From J054 sp965223095 (GTDB taxonomy: Bacteria > Pseudomonadota > Gammaproteobacteria > Steroidobacterales > GCA-2729495), in NCBI GenBank assembly GCA_965223095.1, contig OZ244979.1:2914001-2978000 (forward strand): a DNA stretch of 64,000 nt, in the 5' to 3' direction. This document shows positions 55,022-63,600 of this stretch, one piece after another. The position numbers were made by a program, and so were the translations under genes. Under the pieces are notes generated by a model. It did no database searches. It was not told the origin of the DNA and saw only the letters and a program-made list of their open reading frames with translations. Positions within the stretch are counted from its first letter, which is position 1. Each line of letters begins with the position of its first letter.

Positions 55022-55837
55022 TCAGCGCAATTGGTCTTCTAGCCCAAGAACTTCACGCATCGAATACAAACCAGGCGCTTTGTCCGGCAACCAGCGCGCC
55101 GCCCGCAGCGCGCCGCGGGCAAACACCGCCCGGTCTAGCGCACGATGACTTATTTCAACCAGCTCTTCGTCGGCGGCCAGCATGACACGATGATCGCCAA
55201 CGATGCTACCAGCCCGCAGGCTCACAAAACCGATACTGCCGGTGGCACGCGCGGCACGCTGGCCATGCCGTTCGTAAACCGCTACATCCTCCAGTGCCAC
55301 GGCCCGGCCGTTGGCGGCTGCTTCGCCGAGTTGTAGCGCCGTGCCCGATGGCGCATCGAGTTTATTTCGATGGTGCGCCTCGAGAATCTCAATATCGTAG
55401 TCATCACCCAGGGTGCGCGCGGCCACTCGCAACAGCTCGGTGATTAAGTTCACACCGACACTCATATTTCGGCCATAAACGATTGAAATATTAGAAGACG
55501 CACTGGATATGGCCGCTTCCGCAGCCGCGTCCAGACCGGTGGTTCCGAGCACCATGGGAACGGTCGCGGCAACACAGGCACTTAGATTGCCGGGCGTCGC
55601 CGCGGGCAAGGTGAAATCGATGGCCACATCAGCAGCTTGCAGACCAGCGGCTGGTTCGTCCGTCAGCAGCACACCTAATTGACCGACGCCCGCAAGCTCC
55701 CCGGCGTCGTGGCCAAGATCAGCATGCCCCGGCTCCACCACAGCGCCCGCGAGCTCGAGGTCCACAGATTGGGCAATCAGGCGAACTAAGGTTTGACCCA
55801 TTCGACCGTTGGCCCCAAGGATCGCTAGCTGCAACAT
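55022..55837 (-). CDS. dapB: 4-hydroxy-tetrahydrodipicolinate reductase
   Basis: Second step of the lysine and diaminopimelate pathway. 271 residues: AILGANGRMGQTLVRLIAQ dinucleotide fold, DFTLPAATPGNLSACV, GTTGLDAAAEA, and the catalytic EAHHRNKLDAPSGTAL. Located between dnaJ and carA, the conserved order. Confidence 0.97.
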   Translation of the reverse strand: MLQLAILGANGRMGQTLVRLIAQSVDLELAGAVVEPGHADLGHDAGELAGVGQLGVLLTDEPAAGLQAADVAIDFTLPAATPGNLSACVAATVPMVLGTTGLDAAAEAAISSASSNISIVYGRNMSVGVNLITELLRVAARTLGDDYDIEILEAHHRNKLDAPSGTALQLGEAAANGRAVALEDVAVYERHGQRAARATGSIGFVSLRAGSIVGDHRVMLAADEELVEISHRALDRAVFARGALRAARWLPDKAPGLYSMREVLGLEDQLR

Positions 55838-55867
55838 GCTCTACTCCGTCGTTCACCGACGCTGCGG

Positions 55868-57007
55868 TCAGGAACTCATTCGTTCAAAAAAGCGCTTGAC
55901 ACCGTCTGCCCAGGAGCTACTGCGCGGCCGGTGGCGATCTCCGCCAGCCACCACGGCTTCATTAAACTGTTGCAGCAGCTCTTTTTGCTTGCTCGTTAGC
56001 TTCACCGGCGTCTCAACATCAACCGCACAGTAAAGGTCGCCTTGGCTATTACCGCGGACCGGTTTTACACCTTTACCCCGCAAACGGAACACCCGGCCAG
56101 ATTGGGTTTCCGCCGGTATTTTCAGGCTAACCTCCCCGTCCAAGGTCGGTACATCCACCGTACCACCCAGCGCCGCCGTCGCGAAACTCACCGGCACCTG
56201 GCAAGACAAGTTAGCGCCTTCGCGCTCGAATATCGGGTGTTGGCGTACCCGAATGTCAACGTAGAGATCGCCGGCCGGCCCCCCGTTTTGACCCGCTTCT
56301 CCCTCGCCGCTGAGGCGAATGCGATCGCCGGTATCAACACCCGGCGGAACTTTTACGGCCAGGGTCTTCTCTTCCTGCGTACGTCCCTGTCCACGGCAGG
56401 TCGTGCAGGGCTCGTCGATGGTCTTACCGGCGCCGCGACACTTGGGACAAGTTTGCTGAACCGAGAAAAATCCCTGTTGCATCCGAACCTGGCCCGCGCC
56501 ACCGCAGCTCGCGCAAGTGGAAGACGAGGTACCGGGCTTGGCGCCGCTGCCGTCGCAAGTTTTACAAGCACTCAAGCTGGGAATCGAAATGTTGACGGTT
56601 TCCCCGAACACCGCTTGCTCAAGATCCAGGGCTAGCTCGTAGCGAAGATCCGCACCACGATAAACATTGCTGCGCCCGCCTCGCCGGCCACCGCCGAAGA
56701 TATCGCCGAACACATCGCCAAAAATATCGCCAAACGCATCGCCGGGATTCACGCCGCCGGCACGGCTTTGCCCGGCGGCAGCCTCGACACCAGCGTGACC
56801 AAAGCGATCGTACGTGGCGCGGGTCTCAGCATCAGACAGGACCTCGTAGGCCTCCTTGGCCTCCTTAAACTTTTGCGCCGAGGCCTCGCTATCCGGATTG
56901 CGATCGGGATGGTGCTGCATGGCCAAACGCCGGTATGCCTTTTTAATGGCAGACTCATCGGCGCCGCGCTCAACACCCAGCACTTCGTAGTAATCGCGTT
57001 TGGCCAC
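55868..57007 (-). CDS. dnaJ: Chaperone DnaJ (Hsp40)
   Basis: Delivers substrates to DnaK and stimulates its ATPase. 379 residues: J domain with HPD (MQHHPDRNPDSEASAQKFKE), Gly/Phe-rich linker with DAFGDIFGDVFGDIFGGG, four zinc motifs CKTCDGSG, CASCGGAG, CPKCRGAG and CTTCRGQG, then the C-terminal substrate domains. Start GTG 57007 about 100 bp after dnaK, with a terminator-like hairpin between them. Confidence 0.98.
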   Translation of the reverse strand: MAKRDYYEVLGVERGADESAIKKAYRRLAMQHHPDRNPDSEASAQKFKEAKEAYEVLSDAETRATYDRFGHAGVEAAAGQSRAGGVNPGDAFGDIFGDVFGDIFGGGRRGGRSNVYRGADLRYELALDLEQAVFGETVNISIPSLSACKTCDGSGAKPGTSSSTCASCGGAGQVRMQQGFFSVQQTCPKCRGAGKTIDEPCTTCRGQGRTQEEKTLAVKVPPGVDTGDRIRLSGEGEAGQNGGPAGDLYVDIRVRQHPIFEREGANLSCQVPVSFATAALGGTVDVPTLDGEVSLKIPAETQSGRVFRLRGKGVKPVRGNSQGDLYCAVDVETPVKLTSKQKELLQQFNEAVVAGGDRHRPRSSSWADGVKRFFERMSS

Positions 57008-57065
57008 TAGGCCTCCTTTTTCAATCTCGCCGACCGATTAGAACGACCGGGATAGATAGCAAAAG

Positions 57066-57093
57066 GCCGGCGCACGAAATTTCGCGCGCCGGC
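57066..57093 (-). terminator. Inverted repeat between dnaK and dnaJ
   Basis: GCCGGCGCGCGAAA with TTTCGTGCGCCGGC, 14 bp with one G-T pair, directly abutting, then CTTTTGC. It could lower dnaJ relative to dnaK by partial termination. Confidence 0.7.
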
Positions 57094-57108
57094 ATCTGGT
57101 CATGCGGT

Positions 57109-59052
57109 TCAGCCCGTACCAGACTTCGGGTCTTTGTCGTCCTGAACTTCCTCGAACTCGGCATCGACAATATCGTCTGATCCGGCGGCGCCCGCAGTAT
57201 CATCCGTCGCGCCGCCTTCGGACTGCTCAGCCTGCGCTTGTTCATAGGCTTGCTGCGCAATGGTGGCCGACGCCGCGCTCAGGGCTTGGCTTTTCGCCTC
57301 GATGGCTTCTTTGCTGTCACCCTTTAAAGCTTCTTTCAAATCAGCCACGGCCGTTTCAACTTTGCTCCGGTCTTCAGCGCTGACCTTATCGCCCAAATCG
57401 GTGAGGGATTTTTCCGCACCGTGCACCAGGGCATCGGCCTGATTGCGCACATCCACCAGCTCGCGGAATTTACGATCTTCTTCTGCATGGGATTCGGCGT
57501 CGTTGACCATTTTCTCGATCTCGTCATCCGACAATCCACTGGATGCCTTGATCACGATTTTCTGTTCCTTGCCGGTGGCTTTGTCTTTGGCCGACACATT
57601 CAAGATACCGTTGGCATCAATATCGAAGGTCACTTCAATTTGCGGCATACCGCGCGGTGCGGGTGGAATGTCAGTCAAGTCAAAACGCCCCAAGGACTTG
57701 TTGTCTTGAGAACGCTCGCGTTCGCCTTGCAGCACATGAATGGTCACCGCCGTTTGATTGTCATCCGCCGTAGAAAACACTTGATTCGCGTTCGTCGGTA
57801 TCGTGGTGTTTTTATCAATCAAGCGCGTCATCACACCGCCCAAGGTTTCAATACCCAAGGACAAGGGCGTCACGTCTAGCAGCAGCACGTCTTTCACGTC
57901 ACCCGACAACACACCCGCCTGAATCGCCGCGCCAACAGCAACGGCTTCATCGGGATTCACATCTTTACGCGGCTCTTTCCCAAAGAATTCTTCAACAGTT
58001 GCTTGCACTTTGGGCATACGTGTTTGACCACCGACCAAGATCACGTCATCAACATCTGCAACTTTCAGCCCCGCATCGCTCAACGCGGTTTTGCACGGCC
58101 CGATGGTTCGATTAACCAGCTCTTCGACCAAGGACTCGAGTTTGGCGCGGGTCAACTTGATATTCAGGTGCTTCGGGCCGCTGGAATCCGCCGTGATGTA
58201 AGGCAGGTTTACGTCCGTTTGCTGTTGCGATGACAACTCGATCTTGGCCTTTTCGCCGCCTTCCTTGAGGCGCTGCATGGCCAAGGGATCATTGCGGATA
58301 TCCACACCGCTTTCCTTCTCAAACTCACTGGCCAGATATTCGATCACACGCATGTCAAAGTCTTCACCACCTAAGAAAGTGTCACCATTGGTGGATAAAA
58401 CCTCGAACTGATGTTCGCCGTCGATCTCGGCTATTTCAATAATGGAAATGTCAAAGGTGCCGCCGCCTAAGTCATAAACGGCAATCTTGCGATCGCCACG
58501 TTGCTTATCCATACCATAGGCAAGGGCCGCGGCCGTGGGCTCGTTAATAATTCGCTTAACATCAAGGCCGGCAATCTTGCCCGCGTCCTTAGTTGCCTGG
58601 CGCTGGGAGTCGTTAAAGTAAGCTGGCACAGTGATGACAGCTTCGGTGACATCTTCACCCAGGTAATCCTCGGCCGTCTTTTTCATTTTCATCAACACGC
58701 GCGCGGAGATTTCAGGCGGCGCCATGCGCTTGCCATCGGCCTCCACCCAGGCATCACCATTGTCCGCCTTGACGATTTTGTACGGGACCATGTCGATATC
58801 CCGCTGCACTACGTCGTCTTCGAAGCGTCGACCAATTAAGCGCTTCACCGCAAACAGCGTGTTGCTCGGGTTGGTGACAGCCTGTCGCTTGGCCGGCTGC
58901 CCGACCAAGACCTCGCTGTCTTTGCCAAAAGCCACCACCGACGGCGTCGTTCGATCACCCTCGCTGTTCTCAATGACCTTAGCCTGCTTGCCTTCCATGA
59001 TGGCGACGCAGGAGTTGGTGGTTCCCAGGTCAATGCCAATAATCTTTCCCAT
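57109..59052 (-). CDS. dnaK: Chaperone DnaK (Hsp70)
   Basis: ATP-driven folding chaperone. 647 residues: IIGIDLGTTNSCVAIMEGKQ, the ATPase signatures VYDLGGGTFDISIIE and VILVGGQTRMPKVQATVEEF, a substrate-binding domain with VLLLDVTPLSLGIETLGGVM, and a lid ending in DIVDAEFEEVQDDK. ATG 59052, under a sigma-32 promoter at 59107-59136. Confidence 0.98.
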   Translation of the reverse strand: MGKIIGIDLGTTNSCVAIMEGKQAKVIENSEGDRTTPSVVAFGKDSEVLVGQPAKRQAVTNPSNTLFAVKRLIGRRFEDDVVQRDIDMVPYKIVKADNGDAWVEADGKRMAPPEISARVLMKMKKTAEDYLGEDVTEAVITVPAYFNDSQRQATKDAGKIAGLDVKRIINEPTAAALAYGMDKQRGDRKIAVYDLGGGTFDISIIEIAEIDGEHQFEVLSTNGDTFLGGEDFDMRVIEYLASEFEKESGVDIRNDPLAMQRLKEGGEKAKIELSSQQQTDVNLPYITADSSGPKHLNIKLTRAKLESLVEELVNRTIGPCKTALSDAGLKVADVDDVILVGGQTRMPKVQATVEEFFGKEPRKDVNPDEAVAVGAAIQAGVLSGDVKDVLLLDVTPLSLGIETLGGVMTRLIDKNTTIPTNANQVFSTADDNQTAVTIHVLQGERERSQDNKSLGRFDLTDIPPAPRGMPQIEVTFDIDANGILNVSAKDKATGKEQKIVIKASSGLSDDEIEKMVNDAESHAEEDRKFRELVDVRNQADALVHGAEKSLTDLGDKVSAEDRSKVETAVADLKEALKGDSKEAIEAKSQALSAASATIAQQAYEQAQAEQSEGGATDDTAGAAGSDDIVDAEFEEVQDDKDPKSGTG

Positions 59053-59106
59053 GACTGTCTCCGCGCGTATTAACTAACGCAACAATTACTAAAAACGCTG
59101 AGCCTC

Positions 59107-59136
59107 TAAATGGGGCTCATCCCATCGGGTTTCAAG
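59107..59136 (-). promoter_or_regulatory. Sigma-32 heat-shock promoter of dnaK
   Basis: CTTGAAA, a 14-bp spacer, then CCCCATTTA: an excellent match to the sigma-32 consensus. The -35 element overlaps the grpE stop codon, so dnaK can be induced apart from hrcA-grpE. The leader is about 47 nt. Confidence 0.9.
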
Positions 59137-59713
59137 CCTCGTCCGTGGATGCCTCGGCTGACACGACGACGCGCGCTGGACGCAACAGCCTGCCGTTTAG
59201 GACATAGCCCTTTTGCACGACCACCAATACAGACCCGGGTTCGGCCGTAGCGGATTCCTGGGTCGATATGGCCTCATGAAATTCAGGATCAAAGGGCTCG
59301 CCTTCTGGCTCGATGGCTGTCACGCCGTGCTTTTCGAACACCGCAATCAGCTGTCTGTGGGTCGCCTCACTGCCCTCGCGCAGGGCTTCGGCCGTAGCAG
59401 TCTCCACCGCCAGACCCATTTCCAAGCTATCCACCACGTCAAGGAGCTCGCCCGCGAAACGCTCGATACCGAACTGCCGCGCATTTTGGGTCTCGCGGGC
59501 GGCGCGCTTGCGCACGTTATCCAGTTCCGCGGCCATGCGCAGGTAGTCGTTCTGATAACGTTCCGCCTCAGTTCGCGCTTGGGCTAGGGCCTCGCCGAGG
59601 TCCGCGGCATCATCCAGATCCTGCGTTTGCGCCGATCCTTCGCTGGTGGGCTCCGCCTTTTCAAGGTCCCCAAGATCGGCTGACGTGTTTTGTGCTGTAT
59701 CTGACATTCCCAT
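59132..59713 (-). CDS. grpE: Nucleotide exchange factor GrpE
   Basis: Releases ADP from DnaK. 193 residues: acidic disordered N-terminus, long dimerising helix (ERYQNDYLRMAAELDNVRKR), then ESLEMGL-type VVDSLEMGLAVETATAEALR and GEPFDPEFHEAISTQESATA in the beta domain. ATG 59713 or 59707. Between hrcA and dnaK. Confidence 0.97.
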   Translation of the reverse strand: MGMSDTAQNTSADLGDLEKAEPTSEGSAQTQDLDDAADLGEALAQARTEAERYQNDYLRMAAELDNVRKRAARETQNARQFGIERFAGELLDVVDSLEMGLAVETATAEALREGSEATHRQLIAVFEKHGVTAIEPEGEPFDPEFHEAISTQESATAEPGSVLVVVQKGYVLNGRLLRPARVVVSAEASTDEA

Positions 59714-59776
59714 ACTCCATACACCCAGGCAGCCGTATCCCTGGCGCCGGCCGCCTTACAGACCGATATCTGGGGA

Positions 59777-60829
59777 CTAATGAGAAGAATTCAAGGCCGC
59801 ACCGACCAAGCGGGCCGTAATATCGACGATGGGAATGACACGCTCGTAGGCCATGCGCGTCGGCCCGATGACCCCCAAGACGCCGACAACCTGATCGTCG
59901 GCCCCGTAAGGCGCCGTGACCACACTGAATTCGTCAAGAATACGATAGCCAGACTCTTCGCCGATGAAAATCTGCACGCCGTCGGCCGCAATGCTTCGAT
60001 CGAGCAGGGTCAACAGATCGCGCTGACGGTTGAACGCCTCAAACAGATGCTTTAGCGATTCCACGTTGGACAGTTCATCGAAGTCCATCAACTTGGTTTG
60101 GCCCGACAGCACATAACCCGAGTCATCGCGATTCAGAGCCTGTTCAGCGATGGCGACGGTGTCGATCATCAGCTGGTTCATATTCTCGCGGGTATTCTGC
60201 AGATCGCGCAGCACACCCGCACGCACCTCCGACAGTTCACGGCCCAAGAAATTTTCCGTCAAGTAGTTAGACGCCCGCCGCAATTCCTCCTGCGAATAGT
60301 CGCGGTCCATGGTTAAGACACGGTTTTGCACCTCGGCATCGTTGAAGACCAGGATTGCCAATACCCGGCGGTCGGCCAAGGGAATGAATTCCACCTGCCG
60401 AAGTTTGGCTTGCGTGGGCCGCGGAATGGTCACAATGCCGGCCAAACTGGTCAGCGAAGACAAGGCCTCTGAAGCTCGGCCGGCGAGGGTTTTCGCATCG
60501 ACTTGACCTTCATCCTCCAACTGCGATTGCAGCCGATTTAACTCCCGATTACGCGGCGGCTGAAACTTCACCAGGGTATCCACAAAAAAGCGATAACCCT
60601 TGGGCGTGGGCACGCGGCCAGCCGAGGTATGGGGCGCCACAATAAACCCAAGTTCTTCAAGATCCGCCATGACATTGCGAATACTGGCGGGGCTGAGGGC
60701 TAGCTCCCTACTCTTGGCCAAGGTGCGGGAACCCACGGGCTGACCATCCCGAATATAGTGCTCAACCAAGGCGCGCAAAATCTGCTGGGCCCGGTCTGAA
60801 GGCTCCGGTGCGGAAGACTCTGGACTCAT
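59777..60829 (-). CDS. hrcA: Heat-inducible transcription repressor HrcA
   Basis: Represses chaperone genes by binding CIRCE elements. From ATG 60829 350 residues: winged helix QQILRALVEHYIRDGQPVGS and SPASIRNVMADLEELGFIVAP, wing SAGRVPTPKGYRFFVDTLV, and a GAF-like domain ending in GPTRMAYERVIPIVDITARL. No CIRCE (TTAGCACTC-N9-GAGTGCTAA) is visible upstream; a different palindrome lies at 60843. A longer frame to 60874 is unlikely. Confidence 0.95.
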   Translation of the reverse strand: MSPESSAPEPSDRAQQILRALVEHYIRDGQPVGSRTLAKSRELALSPASIRNVMADLEELGFIVAPHTSAGRVPTPKGYRFFVDTLVKFQPPRNRELNRLQSQLEDEGQVDAKTLAGRASEALSSLTSLAGIVTIPRPTQAKLRQVEFIPLADRRVLAILVFNDAEVQNRVLTMDRDYSQEELRRASNYLTENFLGRELSEVRAGVLRDLQNTRENMNQLMIDTVAIAEQALNRDDSGYVLSGQTKLMDFDELSNVESLKHLFEAFNRQRDLLTLLDRSIAADGVQIFIGEESGYRILDEFSVVTAPYGADDQVVGVLGVIGPTRMAYERVIPIVDITARLVGAALNSSH

Positions 60830-60842
60830 AGAGCGAAAATTG

Positions 60843-60855
60843 GACGAAATTCGTC
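60843..60855. promoter_or_regulatory. 13-bp palindrome just upstream of hrcA
   Basis: GACGAA-A-TTCGTC is a perfect palindrome 13 bp before the hrcA ATG, in the region between divergent hrcA and nadK. Possible operator; binder unknown. Confidence 0.35.
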
Positions 60856-61001
60856 TATTCGTCAATGGATTCACCGCGAACCATGCCCTAAAACCACCGT
60901 TGCTACTGATTTAGGTCAATACCAGGCTTGCTGTCTCAAAGGTCGAGCCGTTAATGTCGGTCCCGTGATACGCGATTTCGCTGGCCAGGACCTTTTGTCA
61001 A

Positions 61002-61901
61002 ATGCAGCAGAGTTTTGAGGCCGTTGGGCTGACCGGAAACTGGCTTGATCCCAGAGTGGCGGAATCTATTGAAGCCCTGGCGGACTATCTACACCGTCGC
61101 GGATGCCAGATTGCCGTGGGCAGTGGCTACCCCGGAAACCAATTGCCGAACGCCGTCCGGCTCGTCGGTGAAGATGAACTTGCCGAGCAAGTGAAGCTCA
61201 TGATCGCCGTCGGCGGCGACGGCACAATGCTATTCGCCGCCCGCCGTGCCGCCGCGGCCGCGGTCCCACTGCTAGGCATTAACCGCGGCCGGCTCGGTTT
61301 TCTGGCCGATATCAGTCCAACGGATATGCTCACCGTCCTCGAGCCCATACTTAGCGGCGAATTCGAAACTGAAAATCGCAACCTGTTGCGCGCCGAAATC
61401 ATCTCGACCAGTGGCGAGGTCACCGCGGGACTCGCCCTGAACGATGTCGTGGTCAAGCGACTCGATTCCGGGCGCATGTTTGACTTTGAAACCTGGGTCA
61501 ATGATCGCTACGTAAACACCCATGCCGGTGACGGATTCATCGTGGCCACACCGACGGGATCAACGGCCTACGCCCTGAGTTGCGGTGGCCCCATCGTGAA
61601 CCCAGGACTCGACGCCGTGGTCCTCGCGCCCATTTGTCCACATACCTTGAGTGATCGCCCCATCGTGATTCCCGGCAGCAGCCGCACGGAAATTCGTTTG
61701 CGTGAAGACAACGGCGACGTCGCGGCGGTGAGCTGCGACGGTGAGGTCATTGGGCAACTCGGTAACGGGGATAGTTTGCGCGTGGAGACCGCGAATGATC
61801 GGGTGCAGTTAATCCATCCGCTAGGCTACGACTACTATGAAATCCTCCGCGGAAAATTGCATTGGGGTCGTGGCAACCGAGCCAGCTTACCCGATGCCTA
61901 A
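61002..61901 (+). CDS. nadK: NAD kinase
   Basis: Phosphorylates NAD to NADP. 299 residues: IAVGGDGTMLFAARRAAAAA with the GGDGT motif, GINRGRLGFLADISP, ALNDVVVKRLDSGRM, DGFIVATPTGSTAYALSCGG and PICPHTLSDRPIVIP. ATG 61002; divergent from hrcA, then recN follows after 12 bp. Confidence 0.97.
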   Translation: MQQSFEAVGLTGNWLDPRVAESIEALADYLHRRGCQIAVGSGYPGNQLPNAVRLVGEDELAEQVKLMIAVGGDGTMLFAARRAAAAAVPLLGINRGRLGFLADISPTDMLTVLEPILSGEFETENRNLLRAEIISTSGEVTAGLALNDVVVKRLDSGRMFDFETWVNDRYVNTHAGDGFIVATPTGSTAYALSCGGPIVNPGLDAVVLAPICPHTLSDRPIVIPGSSRTEIRLREDNGDVAAVSCDGEVIGQLGNGDSLRVETANDRVQLIHPLGYDYYEILRGKLHWGRGNRASLPDA

Positions 61902-61913
61902 GCAATTAGGCGC

Positions 61914-63599
61914 GTGCTGAACCAAATCGTCATAACAGACCTCGCTGTCATTGATTCAGCGGAGCTTGAACTGCAACCGGGGTTCACGGTGTTAACCGGC
62001 GAAACCGGTGCCGGAAAATCCATTCTGGTTGACGCATTGGCCCTGGCCCTCGGTGCGCGCGCCGACAGCAAGGCCATACGCGCCGGCGCGAAACGTTGCG
62101 AAGTCACGGTCAGTGTTGCCGCCGGCGACAGGCCGGAGATTGGTCGCTGGTTGGCCACCCAAGATCTCGATGCCGATGATGATTGTTTAATCAGACGGGT
62201 CGTCACGGCCGAGGGCCGCTCACGCGGCTACGTCAACGGCCATCCGGTCACGATGCAGACGCTGCAGGATCTTGGCGAACAACTCATTGATATCTGCGGA
62301 CAACAAGCTCATCAGCGCTTGCGCCACCGCGGAGTGCAACGAGAAATCCTGGATCAGTTTGGCCAACATGCCGCGCTGGCCGCCGAAGTCGGTCGGGTTC
62401 ACGCGGACTGGCAACATGCCCAAGAGCAACTAGACCATCTCCTGGCCGCCGATGACCAGCGGGAGTCGCGGCAAGAACTGCTGGGCTTTCAGCTACGTGA
62501 ACTGACTGCTTTAAACCTAAAACCCGGGGAACTGGCGCAGTTGGAGGAGGAATTCAGTCTACTGTCCAACAGCAGCCGCCTGGAGGCAGATCTGCAAATA
62601 GCCCTGGAGATGATCTATACCGCCGATGAGGGTGCTGCACACACCCACGTGGCAAAGGCACGGCAATCATTGGAAAAACTCTCGGCCCTCACGCCTAAGC
62701 TGCATAACACGTCAAAATTACTCGGCGAAGCCGAAGCGCTGCTCAGCGAAGTCGCAGATGATGTTCGTCATCAACTCGACCGCATCGAGCACGATCCGGA
62801 ACGCGAACAAGTCATCGCTGATCGCATTGCCGAGGCACGCGCATTGGCGCGGAAACATCAGATTGACGCCGACGCCCTCGCCGAGCTGACGCAAAAACTG
62901 TCGGCGGAATTGGCAGACTTGGATGCGAGCGATTCACGCATCGCCAGCTTACGCGCTGACGCGGCAAGCCTTGCGAAAAAGCTCCGCCAAGTTGCACGAA
63001 AACTGAGCAAGGCTCGAGAAGAGGCCGCGCAAAACCTAGAGACAACGGTCACCGCGAACATGCAAGAACTCGGCATGCCGGGTGGCCGATTTTTGGTTTC
63101 ACTGACCAGCAACGACGACGAAATGCCCAGCGCCCACGGTACCGAATCGGTGGAGTTTCAAGTCGCCGCCAACCCTGGTCAACCGGCGGGTGCCTTAGCG
63201 CGTGCCGCATCGGGCGGTGAACTGTCGCGCATCAGTTTAGCCCTGCAAGTGGCCGTTGTGGGCATAGACGCGCTAAGCACGCTGATTTTCGATGAAGTTG
63301 ATGCGGGCGTGGGTGGCGGCGTCGCCGAATTGGTCGGCTCAAGGCTTAAGGAATTGAGCGCGGGAGCACAGGTACTTTGCGTGACCCACCTGGCGCAGGT
63401 GGCCAGCCAGGCTGATCATCATTTACGGGTGGTCAAAATGACCGACGGCAGCAATACGCGCACCGCAGTTAAATCCCTAACGGACGACGAACGGGTGGAA
63501 GAAATTGCCCGCATGCTAGGCGGCGTGAAAATCACCAAGCGAACGCGCGAACATGCGCGGGAAATGCTGAACCTAGGTGCTCGTCAGACTGCGGGCTAG
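61914..63599 (+). CDS. recN: DNA repair protein RecN
   Basis: SMC-like ATPase for double-strand break repair. 561 residues: Walker A GETGAGKS at 29-36, coiled coil in the middle, signature ASGGELSRISLALQV, Walker B TLIFDEVDAGVGGGVAELVG and VLCVTHLAQVASQADHH. Start GTG 61914. Its stop is one base from that of the convergent fur gene. Confidence 0.97.
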   Translation: MLNQIVITDLAVIDSAELELQPGFTVLTGETGAGKSILVDALALALGARADSKAIRAGAKRCEVTVSVAAGDRPEIGRWLATQDLDADDDCLIRRVVTAEGRSRGYVNGHPVTMQTLQDLGEQLIDICGQQAHQRLRHRGVQREILDQFGQHAALAAEVGRVHADWQHAQEQLDHLLAADDQRESRQELLGFQLRELTALNLKPGELAQLEEEFSLLSNSSRLEADLQIALEMIYTADEGAAHTHVAKARQSLEKLSALTPKLHNTSKLLGEAEALLSEVADDVRHQLDRIEHDPEREQVIADRIAEARALARKHQIDADALAELTQKLSAELADLDASDSRIASLRADAASLAKKLRQVARKLSKAREEAAQNLETTVTANMQELGMPGGRFLVSLTSNDDEMPSAHGTESVEFQVAANPGQPAGALARAASGGELSRISLALQVAVVGIDALSTLIFDEVDAGVGGGVAELVGSRLKELSAGAQVLCVTHLAQVASQADHHLRVVKMTDGSNTRTAVKSLTDDERVEEIARMLGGVKITKRTREHAREMLNLGARQTAG

Positions 63600-63600
63600 T

